Source of the DNA: Nereocystis luetkeana
Taxonomy: Eukaryota > Sar > Phaeophyceae > Laminariales > Laminariaceae
Assembly: GCA_031213475.1 (NCBI GenBank)
Contig: JARUPZ010000024.1
Span: 744,001 to 808,000 of the forward strand
Direction: 5' to 3'
DNA: 64,000 bases
Within the stretch, counting starts at the first letter, position 1. Every line of letters starts with the position of its first letter. The notes under the pieces were generated by a model. It was not told the origin of the DNA. It ran no database searches and was given only the letters and a program-made list of their open reading frames with translations. The position numbers and the translations under genes are program-made. Positions 1-11,909 of this stretch are shown here, piece after piece.

Positions 1-2030
1 CGCATACATCAGTTAGCTTCCCCCGGCGAGGCCAGCGACGAAACACCGGAGACGATGGGTTCGTCTCAAGGGGGCGCCATGGACGCCCCCTCGGCCCCGG
101 CAGGGAGGGCCGAAAGTGACCCCAGTGCGGCATCAGCCTCCGACACCGGCCAAGGCAACGGTGAGCCCCCCCCCACGATCCTGTCGGGCAGGTCAGCACA
201 CTAGCTTAGCAGCTGGGGACGGCTCCCTCCAACAGTACGGGGCCAGACCCGGGGTCAGAGCCAACGCCTGGAGGGTGAACCTGCGGTGAAGAAGGATGGA
301 CAAAGGCGCCACAGACCCGCTGCTTGCGGCAGCGTACGGGTGGTCGACGACGCCTGGGAGTATCCTGAATCGTACGCCATGGACGACGGAGGATGCAGTG
401 GCCTTGATGGCCGGACGACCTGCCGTGTAAAATAAAGGGGAGTCGAGCGTGTGCATACTGAGTGGTTTCCCAGAAGACGTAGCACCGTCCCCGTAGTCCG
501 TAGCAGATGTAGAACGTTACCGATATAAAGCGGCGTGGCACGAGGCCATGCAAATTGAGTTGGACGGTCACAAAACGACCGGTACATATGAAGCCGCGAC
601 ACCGCCACGAGGGCGGAAACCTGCAGGCGCGAAGTGGGTGTTCACCTACAAGACTGATAAGGATGGCATGATAGTAAAGACAAAGGCCAGACTTGTGGTT
701 ACGGATTTTAGCCAGGTGCAGGACGTAGAGTACTTCCAAACGTTTGCACCAACTCCTTCGTCAGCGTCAGTTAAAATTCTGGCGGCCGTTGCCAACGAGT
801 ATGGTCAGAAGATTTTCATCTAGACGTCGCACAAAGTCTTGTTCGCGCGAAAATCGACGCCGAGATATATATGAAGCTACCCGCTGGGTGTGGTGACATG
901 TCAGGAAGGATCGTCCGCTTGAACAGATCACAGTATGGTCTAAAGCAGAGCGGACGACAGTGGGCCGGGTTATTGGTAGAGACCGTGGTAGAGTACGGTA
1001 TGGAGCAGTGTAGGTCTGACCCGTGTGTTTTTCGCATAGTTGTGGACGGCAAGGTAGAACTGATCATGGCCGTCCATGTAGATGGCATCGTGATCGCAGG
1101 ATCGGACGAGACATGCAGAGATTTCCATGCCGCGCTAGTTACGAATTTCCCCACAAATAACCTCGGCGAACTGACTTGGTATACGGGTTGTGCTTTCGAA
1201 CGCGACTGACTGGGAATTGGGAACAAAGGAGATTACGCAGAAGGCGTTTATTGAGATCATGCTGAATCGTTTTGGTGTTAACTCATCCTCTGACATCCCC
1301 GCGACCCCCGGTGTGGAACTAGGTCCAAGAGAGGAGGGCGAAATTGGAGGAGACTGGCCGCACAGGGAGGCTGTGGGCAGCTTGGTGTGGGTGTCGACCA
1401 TGACGAGACCGGACATCTCCAACGCTGTGCGTGCTGTGGCGCGCCACTCCCACAACCCAACGGAGAGGCACTGGAAGGCAGTTTTGAAGATTATGGCTTA
1501 CCTCCATGGGACCAATGGGATTGACTTTTGTGCGGGATTCGGGATTGGATTTGACAGCGTATAGTGATGCTGATTATGCCGGTAAGTCGAACGATAGGCG
1601 CTCGGTATCGGGGACGGAAATTACCCAAGGGGGTGCGGCCGTCAGTTGAGCAAGTAGCACGCAGAGGTGTGTAACGTTGTCGACAGCAGAAGCATAGTAT
1701 GTCGCCCTGGGTGAAGGGGTGAAGGAAGCTTTGTTAACGGGCGCGGTGTTGTCGTTTATTTGTTCAGAGCTAAGCGGATCATGTGTTCGGATTTTCGAGG
1801 ATAACCAGGGGGCCATAGCGTTGGCTGAGAACCCTCTTAGTTCTGCGCGGAGTAAGCATATTGACGTGCCTTTTCATTTTGTCAGAGAGCTACTTCGTGC
1901 TAAGAAGATCGACATTCAATTCGTAGCTTCGGAAGAGCAGCACGCGGATGTTTTGACGAAACCCCTTGCTGCGACCCCTTTTAAGTCTCATCGTAGGTTC
2001 TTGTTGTATCTGCCTTTGGACGGCGAATAA
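1..2030 (+). pseudogene. Ty1/copia retrotransposon pol remnant (linker, reverse transcriptase, RNase H)
   Basis: The 3' half of a copia-type polyprotein can be followed through several frames. Positions 1-540 read as a Ser/Pro-rich integrase-RT linker broken by stops. Positions 548-823 carry the RT start (GAKWVFTYKTDKDG, then FAPTPSSASVK). Positions 871-1209 carry KLPAGCGD and LNRSQYGLKQSGRQW, both typical of copia RT. The catalytic box reads VHVDG at 1072-1086, where copia enzymes have YVDD. Positions 1190-1564 carry MTRPDISNAVRAVARH, the RT-RNase H connection. Positions 1719-2030 are RNase H (FEDNQGAIALAENP, KHIDVPFHFVREL, VLTKPLA) and end in TAA. Breaks lie near 824, 1207 and 1565. The element is cut off by the window edge and is clearly dead. 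Family assignment rests on motifs I recognise; nothing else in the window completes the element. Confidence 0.9.
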
Positions 2031-2112
2031 GGGGGTATGAGCATTGTTCGATGAGTACCATGTTTGAGTGATGCGAGGAATAATTTGTCAGGTAGCCAAC
2101 CCAGCGCTACTT

Positions 2113-2617
2113 TGAGGGGCATGGGGGAGTAGGGCACAGCTTGGCATTATATTTTCTGGCCATGGTCATCGTTTGGAATGCGGCCGTTGTTCAATTGCAT
2201 TGGTCTGGAGTACATGTGTTATACAAGGGGTTCTTACCAGATGGCCGGGTTTCCTCCTGCGGGACTGTCGTTGTCTGTTCTTAGGTCCTAGCAAGTCTTG
2301 AACGTCTCTTCATTCTCGTCACTGCTGGGAAGAGCCAGGGAGAGTGTTCGTTTGGATCGTCCCAGCAGCGACGGTTACAAGTTGTAGAGGATTGCGTATA
2401 TCTTCGCAGGCGTTATTGTGAGTTTTGCCATGTGTTCATGAGGAGAGTTCGAACACTCCGTTCTCCGCTCTCCGTTCTCCGCTCCGAGCTACGAGCTATG
2501 CTCCGCTCTCTCTCTCCTCCTCTGTCCTCTAGTACAACGACTATAAATAATCTCATCAGACCACGTGGTGGTCAGGGCATCCAGGGTTTGACTTTACGAA
2601 CAGTCGTATCCGGTACA
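2113..2617 (+). repeat. candidate polypurine tract and 3' LTR of the copia remnant
   Basis: About 80 bases after the RNase H stop comes a purine-rich run (GAGGGGCATGGGGGAG, about 2114-2129), the usual place of the copia plus-strand primer. The following stretch to about 2617 has no coding signal and contains a TATA-like CTATAAATAA near 2540 and a C/T-rich CTCCG repeat near 2459-2520. It ends near GGTACA. The 5' LTR lies outside the window, so the boundaries are inferred and the expected TG start is not obvious. Confidence 0.4.
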
Positions 2618-3239
2618 GTTAGGCAATAACATTGGCCTGCATCACGATGTACAGTAGCATATCTGTATCGTAGTTTCGATGCCACAGAGCGTGTATCTCC
2701 TAGGATGAAATCTTCACACGAACGTGAGGTTCTATTGATGCCGACGGGTAGAAAGGAAGGAAGAGCGCACACATATGCACCGTTTTCCAGGTCGGCATAT
2801 TCCGGAATACCCCCGTCGTGTCGTCCTTGGTGCGTTCATCTCCAACCGATGGTGGCAACGCCAGTTAGTTGTGGAAATGACGCGTTGGTTGCTGGATCAA
2901 GATAAGGCGTTTTAGGGTCATAACAGTAGCGAAAAACCCCTCGCACTGTTTAAGAATGCGCCCCTTGCCCCTATATAGCTTGGCGTCCAACTGTGCGTGC
3001 CTATCAAGTGCATGTAGAAACCGCGATCGCCCTTGCCAGCCAGTAATCTCTCCGTTTCAGCTAGATACTCTCAGAAGCAGGCATGCATTCCTGCATCGAT
3101 CCCCCCTGACAATTTCGCACACACCGTCCTCAGCGTCTTTGGCGTGGTGTTGTCCTTCATAGTGCGCATGGATTGTCGGTCATCCTCTCTCGCATCTCAG
3201 GCTATATAGTACCTGGTATGCGGCCGAGATTTCCGCGGT
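2618..3239. other. intergenic, no gene seen
   Basis: Only short uncorrelated open frames are present. The one notable item is a TACCTGGTA motif at 3210-3218. Confidence 0.5.
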
Positions 3240-4190
3240 CTTCAACCTCCGGGTTTGTGTGGGTAACTAGGTGTGGATAGTACTGCATCACGAATTTCGT
3301 CGGCAAAATAATTCGGCCATCTCAGGGATACTGTTCGGCTCCCACGGCAGAACAGGAAATTTGGAGAGGATCCGGGCGGATGTTCGCGCCCTGCATTCCC
3401 AGATATAAACTTATGCGAGTTGAAAACAAATCGATGTTGGTTTCTGTGCACACGTTGTCTGTTGGGGGCAAAACGACCTCTGAGGCGGACCATCGTGCGA
3501 GCGATATTTGGCATTGAATCCGTCTTGGACGGGGGTGATGGCTGGAGGTAAACAGCATCATCATAAACGCGAGATTATTAGTGTGCTTCGCGGGTGAGGA
3601 TATTGTCAACCTGTCTTTGATATTTTAGCCTACTGATGACGTTGAACGTATGAGATATTCCACCCGCACGTGTGCCAAGCACTTTTTTCAGAGCGAGCGT
3701 ATTCTCTAAGCCTAATTCCAAGAGGAAGCGAGCGTATTCTCTAAGCCCAATTCCAAGAGGTATTTGCTGTCCCTGATGAGCCCAACATGCTTGCGTCACC
3801 ATACCTCGAAGCACCTTACCGTCACCATCCATACCTTTCCATTATTTTCCAGTCAACACGTTCGCGTCCATCAATACGAACTGACATTCATCCATTGGAA
3901 TGTGATCAACCATATACGCCAACTCCGTTCGAAAATTCCCCTCTCATCTGGGGGGTGACATTGGCTTCCATTGGGGCATAGGAAACGACTACATTGGACG
4001 CAACGGTTTTGCCAGTCAACTCAGGGTTGGATTCGAAGCCGCGTATCAATGCTACTGCCAAATCATATGGAAGGAACTACTCGACTACCTGGGCACCTCG
4101 GTCTGTTGGTTTCAAATGGTCGCCTCTTCGGGAGCCTCAGCAAATATGGATACCCCTGTTGACACCCTTTGATCTTCGTGTGATCTGAGG
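3240..4190 (-). pseudogene. LINE AP-endonuclease domain remnant
   Basis: Read on the minus strand in three broken frames, this stretch resembles the endonuclease of the LINEs at 39-46 kb. From 5' to 3' I see a VVVSYAPMEANVTP-like strand (about 3960-4010), a decayed 'LMDAN' metal-binding region (about 3860-3890), GTRAGGISHTF (about 3650-3680), and MVRLRGRFAPNRQR near 3470-3500. The last aligns with IRLLGRFAPNRR of the 43.6 kb copy. Several stops and a 35-bp internal tandem duplication show it is inactive. It is more diverged than the other LINE copies and probably an older or different family. No RT part is visible next to it. Confidence 0.65.
3693..3762. repeat. 35-bp tandem duplication
   Basis: Two adjacent copies of a 35-bp unit (3693-3727 and 3728-3762) differ at one or two bases. 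They lie inside the LINE endonuclease remnant and duplicate its reading frame. Confidence 0.85.
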
Positions 4191-6783
4191 TTGTGACTGT
4201 ATAGGTTGGGCTCTAGTGATAGAGTGTAACATAGAGGTCATTGATATACACGTACGGTCAATACCTATGATTTACTAGACTCTGTGGCGTGGCGTTTCTG
4301 ACAGGCGGTACGCATGTCATAGCAAGGGGTTTGTATGCCCTTCCTCGTTATCACTTCTTCATGTGGTCTACCTTTGTGCCTGCTCGGGATTCTTGTATTT
4401 CAGAATTGGATGGAAACGAGAGAGCACGGGAAAGAGTTGATTGTACTTGATAGGCGAGCAACGACTCGGCAACGACGCTCCCGCACTCCTCCTGGGGGTA
4501 CGCCTACTTGGGGGTAATACGTGAACATGGTGTGATGGCGGTCGTGAGATTTGATGTCGAGGTAATGTCCGATGTGCAGCATCGTACGTACATACTACTA
4601 AAGAAGTGCTGCAAAGCTTTGGAGTCCAACTCAACCGTGATCATGACCAGACGGCATCCTGTACTAAAACACATACTGCATAAGGTGTAATGTATGTACA
4701 ATACGAGCACCACGATATTTTCCTCAGCCACTGAGGAGATGTATATATGTCATCTTGACATAATATCACGAACACTTCGTATTAGCAGCCGTGTCGCTTA
4801 CGTACTATCATCGGCTGGCCCGGCGGGCCAGCCACATAATCTAAGCCTGAATCCGCGGACACGTTACCCATGATAGGAATTCCTCGTCACAATATGCAAA
4901 CCTTATATCTCCATGGACCAGAGCATCAACCACCAGAATATGTACCACGAACACCCCTCCCCCGAAGTCCGTGCGACAAATTCTCACGACCTGCCAAGTA
5001 AAACGACTAGTGCCAATTACCCGCACAGATGATTGCTCAAGATAGAACGGCAATCACAAGCCATACATACATCAATATGAAATCTCCCCGTGTCATATGC
5101 ATTTAATTGCAGTATCCAATATTAGGTCGAATACGGGAAGGGGGAAATTCAACACACGATAGATAGCATGCAGGTGAACCTTCAAACAAAATCAGTAACG
5201 ATACCGTTTGAACAAACCGATCGCCCGGCGATAAAATGGGACCGCTTCTTGTTTCGCGTTGTCTATGCTAAGAGCACATTCTCAGCTCATGTATGCACCT
5301 GATATATTACAGCTCTCCACCAATATACTCCCGACGGGGCTTCGCAAATACAAACCACTGTGGCACCTACCTGGAATACATAATGGTACGGCGGGAGATG
5401 CAGTGATTGGTTCCCATGGATGTTGGGCAACATCGATGAACCATCAAAGTGTGCAGAAAGGTTCGTGAAGTCGTTCAGCATGCTCTACCGGCCTGTTCCA
5501 CTTTCTCAACGCATGGGCACCATTCACACTTTCTCCACGTCTCTAAGAAACCCTTGCCACTCGTTCCAACCAACCGAATACATATCCAATCCAACAATGC
5601 CTCCTGGGAAAACAGGCAAAAACATTGAAATCAATATAACAGGTAATTCGGAATGATAACTGAAGCGTTTATTCCGTGTGCAGCAGGTTAGTGAAAAACA
5701 TATCACGCTGGTCAGCCGACTGCACATGGACGATTCCAATTTATCCGTGACCATCACGAAACTTGGGTATGGCAGCTTCGATAAGACGCTGCTGTGATGA
5801 CGGTAACGTTACAGCATCATGACAGCGCGTAGAAGGTCGGTAACCAGCGAACTATCGGAAGCCCGCCATATTGTTTCAAAGTAACTGACGGGTGCAAGTC
5901 CCAACGGAAAATGGGCGCGTTCTTTTCTGACACGTTCTCCTGCAACGACGAACTTCAGATATCCTGCCATGAATGACCTAAACCAGTCGTCCCTACTGGG
6001 AGCACGTACCAGACGTATAAAAATATTTATGTGTAAGCCCCGTCGAAATAACCGAAACGGGCATGTTTGAACCATACTGACCAAACTAAACATCTACCAG
6101 GTATGATTCATGATACGAGTTATGTGATTATCGATATCCGATGTTATGTTACAATATTATATATTTGGCTGCCTCGCATTCCCGCAGCATTCAGCAAGAG
6201 CAACAGTCAGACCTCTCCGGCTTGCTGGGCGACTAAACCGAAGCATCTTGGATCATAGTTTCTCACTAATACATTCCGGGAACCCCATTTTACGCCAATG
6301 AAATGCACATACTGGTGTGGTATCGTCCCTACGTCGCCGAAGCAAATATTGAGTCAAACATGACCCTCCATCCCTCGTATTATGTCACGTCCGGGATGAA
6401 TCGCTGTTCACATGCCCTGCTGTAAGGTATACCTGGCACCAAGGCTGTCGCTGCCGGATTTGGCCACTCGCACTGCGTGAGAGAACACTTTGTAGTCGTG
6501 GTGATCGTTTCTCTTGTACCATCCGAGTCCGTGGGTGGTAAGCAAATGGAGAGCCTAACGTCTATGCCACTGCAGCGAATCCATGGTGTATTTCTTCATC
6601 GCAACCAACGCGAACATGAAGTGATTGCATATGGTCAAAAGCGAAAAGCTTCGGTATGCCTACGCCACCGCCAATGCCCCTAATCATTCTCAAGCAGTGG
6701 TCATAACCACACTTGTATATCACTTATCGCATTCCTTGAAGCTTCGACCTGTCTGGGGATGGGAAAAAATATTCACCCTTCGG
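4191..6783. other. intergenic, no supported gene
   Basis: Open frames here are short and lack splice-site support. A minus-strand frame at 5809-6093 is the longest but shows no recognisable motif. A TACCAGGTA motif lies at 6095-6103. Confidence 0.4.
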
Positions 6784-7725
6784 TTAAACTCTGTTCAGGA
6801 GGGCGAAGTCGGTGCCCAGAAGGCCGGACCCGCGATAGTCCTCAACGCTTCCACGGAAGGCCTCGTACCCTTCCATCACTTCGCGGCCGTCCTCATCCAG
6901 CACGGGGCGGGCCGTTTCACCCAGGATTCCGGACAGCATGTCGTTATCGAGGGACAGGCCGTGCAGTCCCACGTCCATCTATTCTGCCAGAACTCCAAGT
7001 CGGGTAAGACGCGGCCATCCCAGTCCAAGTCTCCGTCACCTTGGTAGTTCGTGCCGACATTTAGGCGCACAGTGACGGTGGGTGTCACGGTTTTGAAGAT
7101 GGCATGGATGGACTGCAAATCCGCGAGGTCATGATTCTGTACGTACTGCGTGCACCAGTCGGGCGCTGCCATGTCGTCGAAGCGCAGTATCCAGTTTTCA
7201 AGCGTTTCCTCGAGGACCAATTGGCGGGCACCCTGCAGCATCTCGTCGTACATGCGGGCCCAAATCTTGTCCCCGCCAAACTGACGGCACTCCGCTGGTA
7301 AGTTGGATGCTGACAAAGTGATGCCATCCACCACGTATTCATCCCTGGAAAATCTAAGGAGGCCTTCCACTTCCTCTCCGTCGACGATCGCACGGAGTCC
7401 GCCGTCGGCAAGGCAGGGCGAGATCTCCTGGAGACAGCCATTGGTGCCAACGTCATAGATAGGGATTTTTTACCTCGACAACTAGAGAGTGGCCCTCTGA
7501 CAAAACGCTGAGGCCCGTGCTCAGCTGGCGGTCAGGAAACTCCTCGGGCAGAGGAGCGGTGACGCGGACGTTGACGTGGAAACCGGCGTCGTCGTCCTTC
7601 ACCATGTTGTACCATTCACCGTCGATACCAGACCAATCGATCTTCTGTCCGCGAAGGCCTTTCATGTGCGGATCGTCGCACATATCTGCCCCATCCGGAC
7701 ACGCTGCATGGAGTGTGTTGAAATT
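6784..7725 (-). pseudogene. secreted vWD/Root_cap-like protein, frameshifted pseudogene
   Basis: About 310 residues can be read on the minus strand, broken by two small insertions. The first part (7725-7455) contains CPDGADMCDDPHMKGLRG and then IDWSGIDGEWYNMVKDD. This Cys-Asp-Pro-His/Trp-Tyr pattern resembles vWD or plant Root_cap-like extracellular domains. It is followed by LSTGLSVLSEGHSLVVEVKNPY. A tandem CTATCTAT at 7455-7462 (4-bp duplication) shifts the frame. The second part (7454-6984) has NGCLQEISPCLADGG and CRQFGGDKIWARMYDEM. Five extra bases at 6979-6983 shift the frame again. The last part ends at TAA 6784-6786. No introns interrupt it, unlike the gene at 17-28 kb, so it may be a retrocopy. 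The family link is from memory of the motif and is only moderately sure. Confidence 0.65.
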
Positions 7726-9578
7726 CGAACAAATAAATGCGAGTATTTCGAGGGAACATTCCGAAAAGAAATTAGTGTTTACCCACGGAGTACAGGCTGG
7801 TTGGAACAAAACGCCCCATATTTTTGTTTCTGACAAATGTCGCACGAAACATGTGGTGATGGCAAATAAATGTCTGGTATCGCACGGACCGTAATTAACA
7901 GTGGAATAGCGTACCGCAATCCGTTGTATTTGTCTCAGTGGTTCGTAGTGGGCTGGCTCTAGAAGCGAAACTTGTGTCTCGACTACTATCCACAGGCCCT
8001 CGAATTGTCAGAAATACAATAAATATGTTTTCCGAAGGTTTTTATTCCCCATTCTTTTCTCGGTTTAAAACGGTCCCAGACGCTCGTGCCACTAGGCATC
8101 TCTCCAAAAAGAATCAGTGTAAATATCCATAGAATTGACGTCGTTGAATCGATGTATTAAGCAAACTAATAAAGTCAATTTCTTTATCGAAATCGAATAG
8201 TTGCGAAAACCGTGGTAGGATACGCGTTTGTATCTTCAAACGACTATTTATTCACGTGGATTGTTCGAACTAGACCATGAAACGTCGGAGTCAATTCCGT
8301 GGCATTATGCCGAGGGTCTGAACGAGGGGATACATCTTTGTTTCGTATCTCGCTAGGTACATGAGGCCTAAAAAAAGCCAACATTCGAAAAATCCCCAAC
8401 ATCTCAGAAAACTGCCGGAGAAACACTCCAAACTGTTTCCCCCCCTTCATACACACCTCAAGCGAAACGCACGCGAAGTGTGTGCGAAACGTAGTAGTCT
8501 ACATAAAACATAGCGTCGAGTTTAGATGTCAAACACAGTTTCTGACTGAATGCCTGAACTAACTCGAGCAACATATGAACGTGGAACGAGCGCAGTCCCA
8601 CGATCACATTTTATAAAACACAGGCTAGCGACACATTACTTAAGAATACATTCGATATTGAGCCTGGGCCATCAACGTCATTTCACCTGCTGTTTACAAC
8701 AAATGGCGCAATTCATATTGAATGGAGTTGCGGGATGTGCCTTCTGCGTACCAGGTAAGAAGTTTAGGCAATCAGATGAATGCGATGTTTCACGGTAGCG
8801 TGAATCGTAGCCCTTGGTACATACACCTTGTCTGGTACCCTGGTACGTAGCCGCAGCCTACACGCAACAGAACAGTGCAGTGGAGCAGAGGCAACGCTAC
8901 AGGTCCAAGGTGTGATACAGACTATGAATTGTTTGAGTTCGGGATGTCCGACGAGAGCAAGTCGCCGGAGGCCGAGGTCAACGCGGCTACTGCGGCGCGA
9001 GATGTGCAGGCTGCGTTGTTTGCTGCGCAAAAATAGGCGGGGGCGAATGCTCATGCTGCTGTAGTAGCTGCTGTGCAAGCGGAGGTCGACGCACACCCAC
9101 AATATATACCACAGACACGACATACATGCATATCATTTTCCTGGTATTCTAAGAGAGACTTAATTAGACAAACAAACGAAAGAAAAGGAAGAAAAAATCG
9201 AACAATAAATAGTATAGCTTCGTGCCACCCGAACAACTTGGGAGACAGTAAAACAAAACGAAATGCCCTCAAAACTAAACACTACGACTAAGAACCGAAA
9301 GATCGAACAGGCAAACCGAAGCACAAATAAAAGATGACCAAAAAAACCACCTTCCAGGCAGCCGCATCAGGTTGCGGTGCAAGAAGCTTAGACAAATGTT
9401 CCCGACATGGGTACCCTGTCTGCTTTTTCCTCCCTCCTATAATAGTCAATCGTGCCCCACCCCGGAAGAGGATGTGTCAGGCAATACGAAATAAACAAAG
9501 CAGGCTCTTTATTCACCTACGAAAATTGGTTCTTTCATAAGACCCCCCACTTTCGGGCGAAACAAAAAAACACTCTTA
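7726..9578. other. intergenic, no supported gene
   Basis: I see no gene here. A TACCAGGTA motif lies at 8749-8757, where it also looks like a splice donor (CAG followed by GTAAGA). Short plus-strand frames nearby are not supported by motifs. Confidence 0.4.
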
Positions 9579-9683
9579 TTATGGGGGACAATGGTTAACA
9601 GGACCAAATATTGTTAGTAAAAATGGTGAAGTATATAGGTTTCTATGTCTACCATCGGTCCTATGAATTATGGTCCCCCGTAA
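9579..9683 (+). mobile_element. TA-flanked MITE, copy 1 (105 bp)
   Basis: The ends are inverted repeats: TTATGGGGGACAATGG at the left and its complement in the CCCCCGTAA end at the right. The core reads GGACCAAATATTGTTAG. The element is flanked by TA on both sides (9577-9578 and 9684-9685), as expected for a TA target duplication. It codes for nothing. It has diverged more than copy 5. Confidence 0.85.
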
Positions 9684-9685
9684 TA

Positions 9686-11197
9686 ATACGAGTACGTACA
9701 GTCTTGTGAAAATCGAATCCGCTTTTTTTGTTTAGTTTGAACACTATTTTTCCTGACTAACCTCGACTTTTGAAGACTCCCTGGTCCTACCTTTTGAACA
9801 CAACGATTTTACGGTTTCAAGGCATAGACCACCTGACCCTTCCGAGTTCGAGGGAGATAATTCAGGTCTCACGCATGCCATAGGTTTGGGTCAAGCACCG
9901 GGTCGTCGGTGCCAAGTTGACTACCCTCGAGAGATACAAGTTGTTTGGCCACAAAAGCTAGGACACGTATATACTACAGTGCAATTGCGGTAGGCAGAGG
10001 AGACAACATAGTTCCATGTCTACACCGACGCTATCATGGAGCAACTGGATTGTAGGGTGCCACTCATGCTCTACAATAATGTAACAGGTAAAATATTGTG
10101 CCGGCATACGATGAGTAAAGGCGGGGAGGGGGGGTAGGCAATGTGTTGTAGCGGCAGGAAGGAGTGCTTCATCGTGAAGGAGACGCCGAGAGCAATGAGT
10201 TTTGCACTATACGTGGCGCAAGTGCTGATTTTGTTGTTAACTTGGGCGTGCGGCAGCTGTACCCTACAACAGGAGATCTACAGGACCAGACCTCTTAACA
10301 TTTTGTGCATACTGAACTCTATCATGTTTATTATGCTTGCCATCCGACTATGTGAACTCTATTAATATTATTCTAAAAAACTATTTGCATTCGCAGATAA
10401 TAGCAGAGGCCAGCGTGTTGGTGTTGTCTTCACGTTGACTTAGATATATCGACCAGCATCTAGACAGTACCAGGTATACTCTAACAGCCAAGGACATCAA
10501 TTGCGACTGACTGCTGTCCTGCTTGGACTGAAATTACATCTGATCGTGGTCTCAAGCTATGACGCCAACGTTATTCATACAAACGAAAAATATGAAATTA
10601 GACAGCGATGTACCTTCCTCCACCCCTCATATCCCCTGAGGTTAGATCCTCTCCTCTCTCATCTACATCAACCTGAGGAGCATAACGTGGTGGTAAAGGC
10701 CTGAAAACCGGCACTATTGAGAGCTCCGTGAGGAAGCTACCTGGAATTTTTTAGGATCCCGGTCGTGCGCAGCGATTTCGCGAGATCGAAAATTGTACCC
10801 AGACCCCGTAAATTACCTACTGTAGTAAACCCCGCCGGGCCACCGAGGCCGATCAGGCATTTGTGAGTGTTCCACAATGTACTACAACATACAGAATGGA
10901 AGCAGCATGCAACGTGGGCCGCCGGTGGCTCCGCGGGGCTATACCGAAGTTCCAGGGGCTTTTAATCGGGGTCTGGGGGCCCAATACGAAAGGCGCACTT
11001 GGGGCTCAAAAGAACCAAACTGGAAGCAAGGCACCACGTGCATATTAGGAGCGGTACCAACATGTCCGGAGCTATAGGGACGGTTCAAGTACTAGATTGG
11101 AATTAAGCGGGTGCTTACATTCACGGATAGAGTGGTATATATTTTCGTGGGTGTCCGTAATTGATGCACACGTGATTAACCCCACACCCTATTCAAC
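9686..11197. other. intergenic, no supported gene
   Basis: No gene is supported. A TACCAGGTA motif lies at 10468-10476. A CTTGCCATCCGACTATGTG word near 10337 belongs to the short dispersed repeat also seen at 36.8-37.9 kb. Confidence 0.4.
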
Positions 11198-11735
11198 AGA
11201 GATTGGGTTGGCGCCGGTTGGCAACGAAAGTGTAAGATATGCAGCTATTCAAAACTAGTTGGCCTACTGTAGACAACCGGGGTACCGCTTTTGTTTCATT
11301 TTTTGGCTTCAATTTTTGGCCGTCGATCACTGCTGGTGGTCGAAATCGATCATTTGTGCGAGGTAGATAACATTTATTCCGCACAACAAGGGGAAACTTC
11401 CTATCTATGACGAACCTGGTAGTGTTTAGGGTAAGACACCCAAGTGGCAGTTACATGTACTCCCATTGTTATCTCTGGAAGTAAGTGGCTACATCGGAAA
11501 TTAAATGAACTCGTCGAAGCTGTCCTCCATATTATGCAAGTCTGCCTCTCTAGCGGCTTGTAGTAGGATGCAGCTCACCCTTCACGCGACGCGCCGGACA
11601 CCTCACAACGCTTTGCGTTTGGTGCAAGCAGTATCTGCCTGGTCGGTACATACCCAACGTGCTCCGTCCCGGCATTGTTGGGATGCCAGAGTCTATGGTC
11701 ATACCACTACTACTGCCGCGCATGATATCATTACC
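11198..11735 (+). repeat. 0.5-0.6 kb dispersed repeat, copy 1
   Basis: The copy begins near GATTGGGTTGGCGCCGG and ends near GGTCTATGGTCATACC... at about 11710. It shares ordered landmarks with the copies at 35.3, 48.5 and 58.7 kb: a TTTGTGCGAGGT block, ATGCAGCTCACCCTTCA, a CGACGCGCCGGACACC block, GGTGCAAGCAGT, and TCCCGGCATTG. There is no coding potential. The copies have diverged strongly, so the family is old. The class is uncertain: a non-autonomous element or TRIM-like unit. Confidence 0.7.
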
Positions 11736-11785
11736 GTAGCATGGGCATTGTCTCGTGATCAGGTGATGGCAGCGCCCACCTCGAT

Positions 11786-11870
11786 CATTCCATTTCCATT
11801 TCCATTTCCATTTCCACTCCTCTTCTTCCTTTCCTTTCCTCTCTTCTTCTCCTTTCCTCTTCTCCTCTTG
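11786..11870 (+). repeat. CATTTC microsatellite and pyrimidine tract
   Basis: About four CATTTC units (11790-11815) are followed by an almost pure C/T tract. The open frame across it (11505-11909) is produced by the low complexity and by the repeat copy, and is not a gene. Confidence 0.85.
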
Positions 11871-11909
11871 ATCTCTGAGATCAAGATTCCTTCTATAATG
11901 GCCAATTAA

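Noticed and set aside
6759-7301. Plus-strand frames across the 6.8-7.7 kb pseudogene
   Set aside because: The minus strand gives a continuous domain-like protein across them; the plus frames are shadows.
11505-11909. Plus-strand frame of 134 codons
   Set aside because: It covers the end of dispersed repeat copy 1 and a pyrimidine microsatellite; the frame is not kept in other copies.
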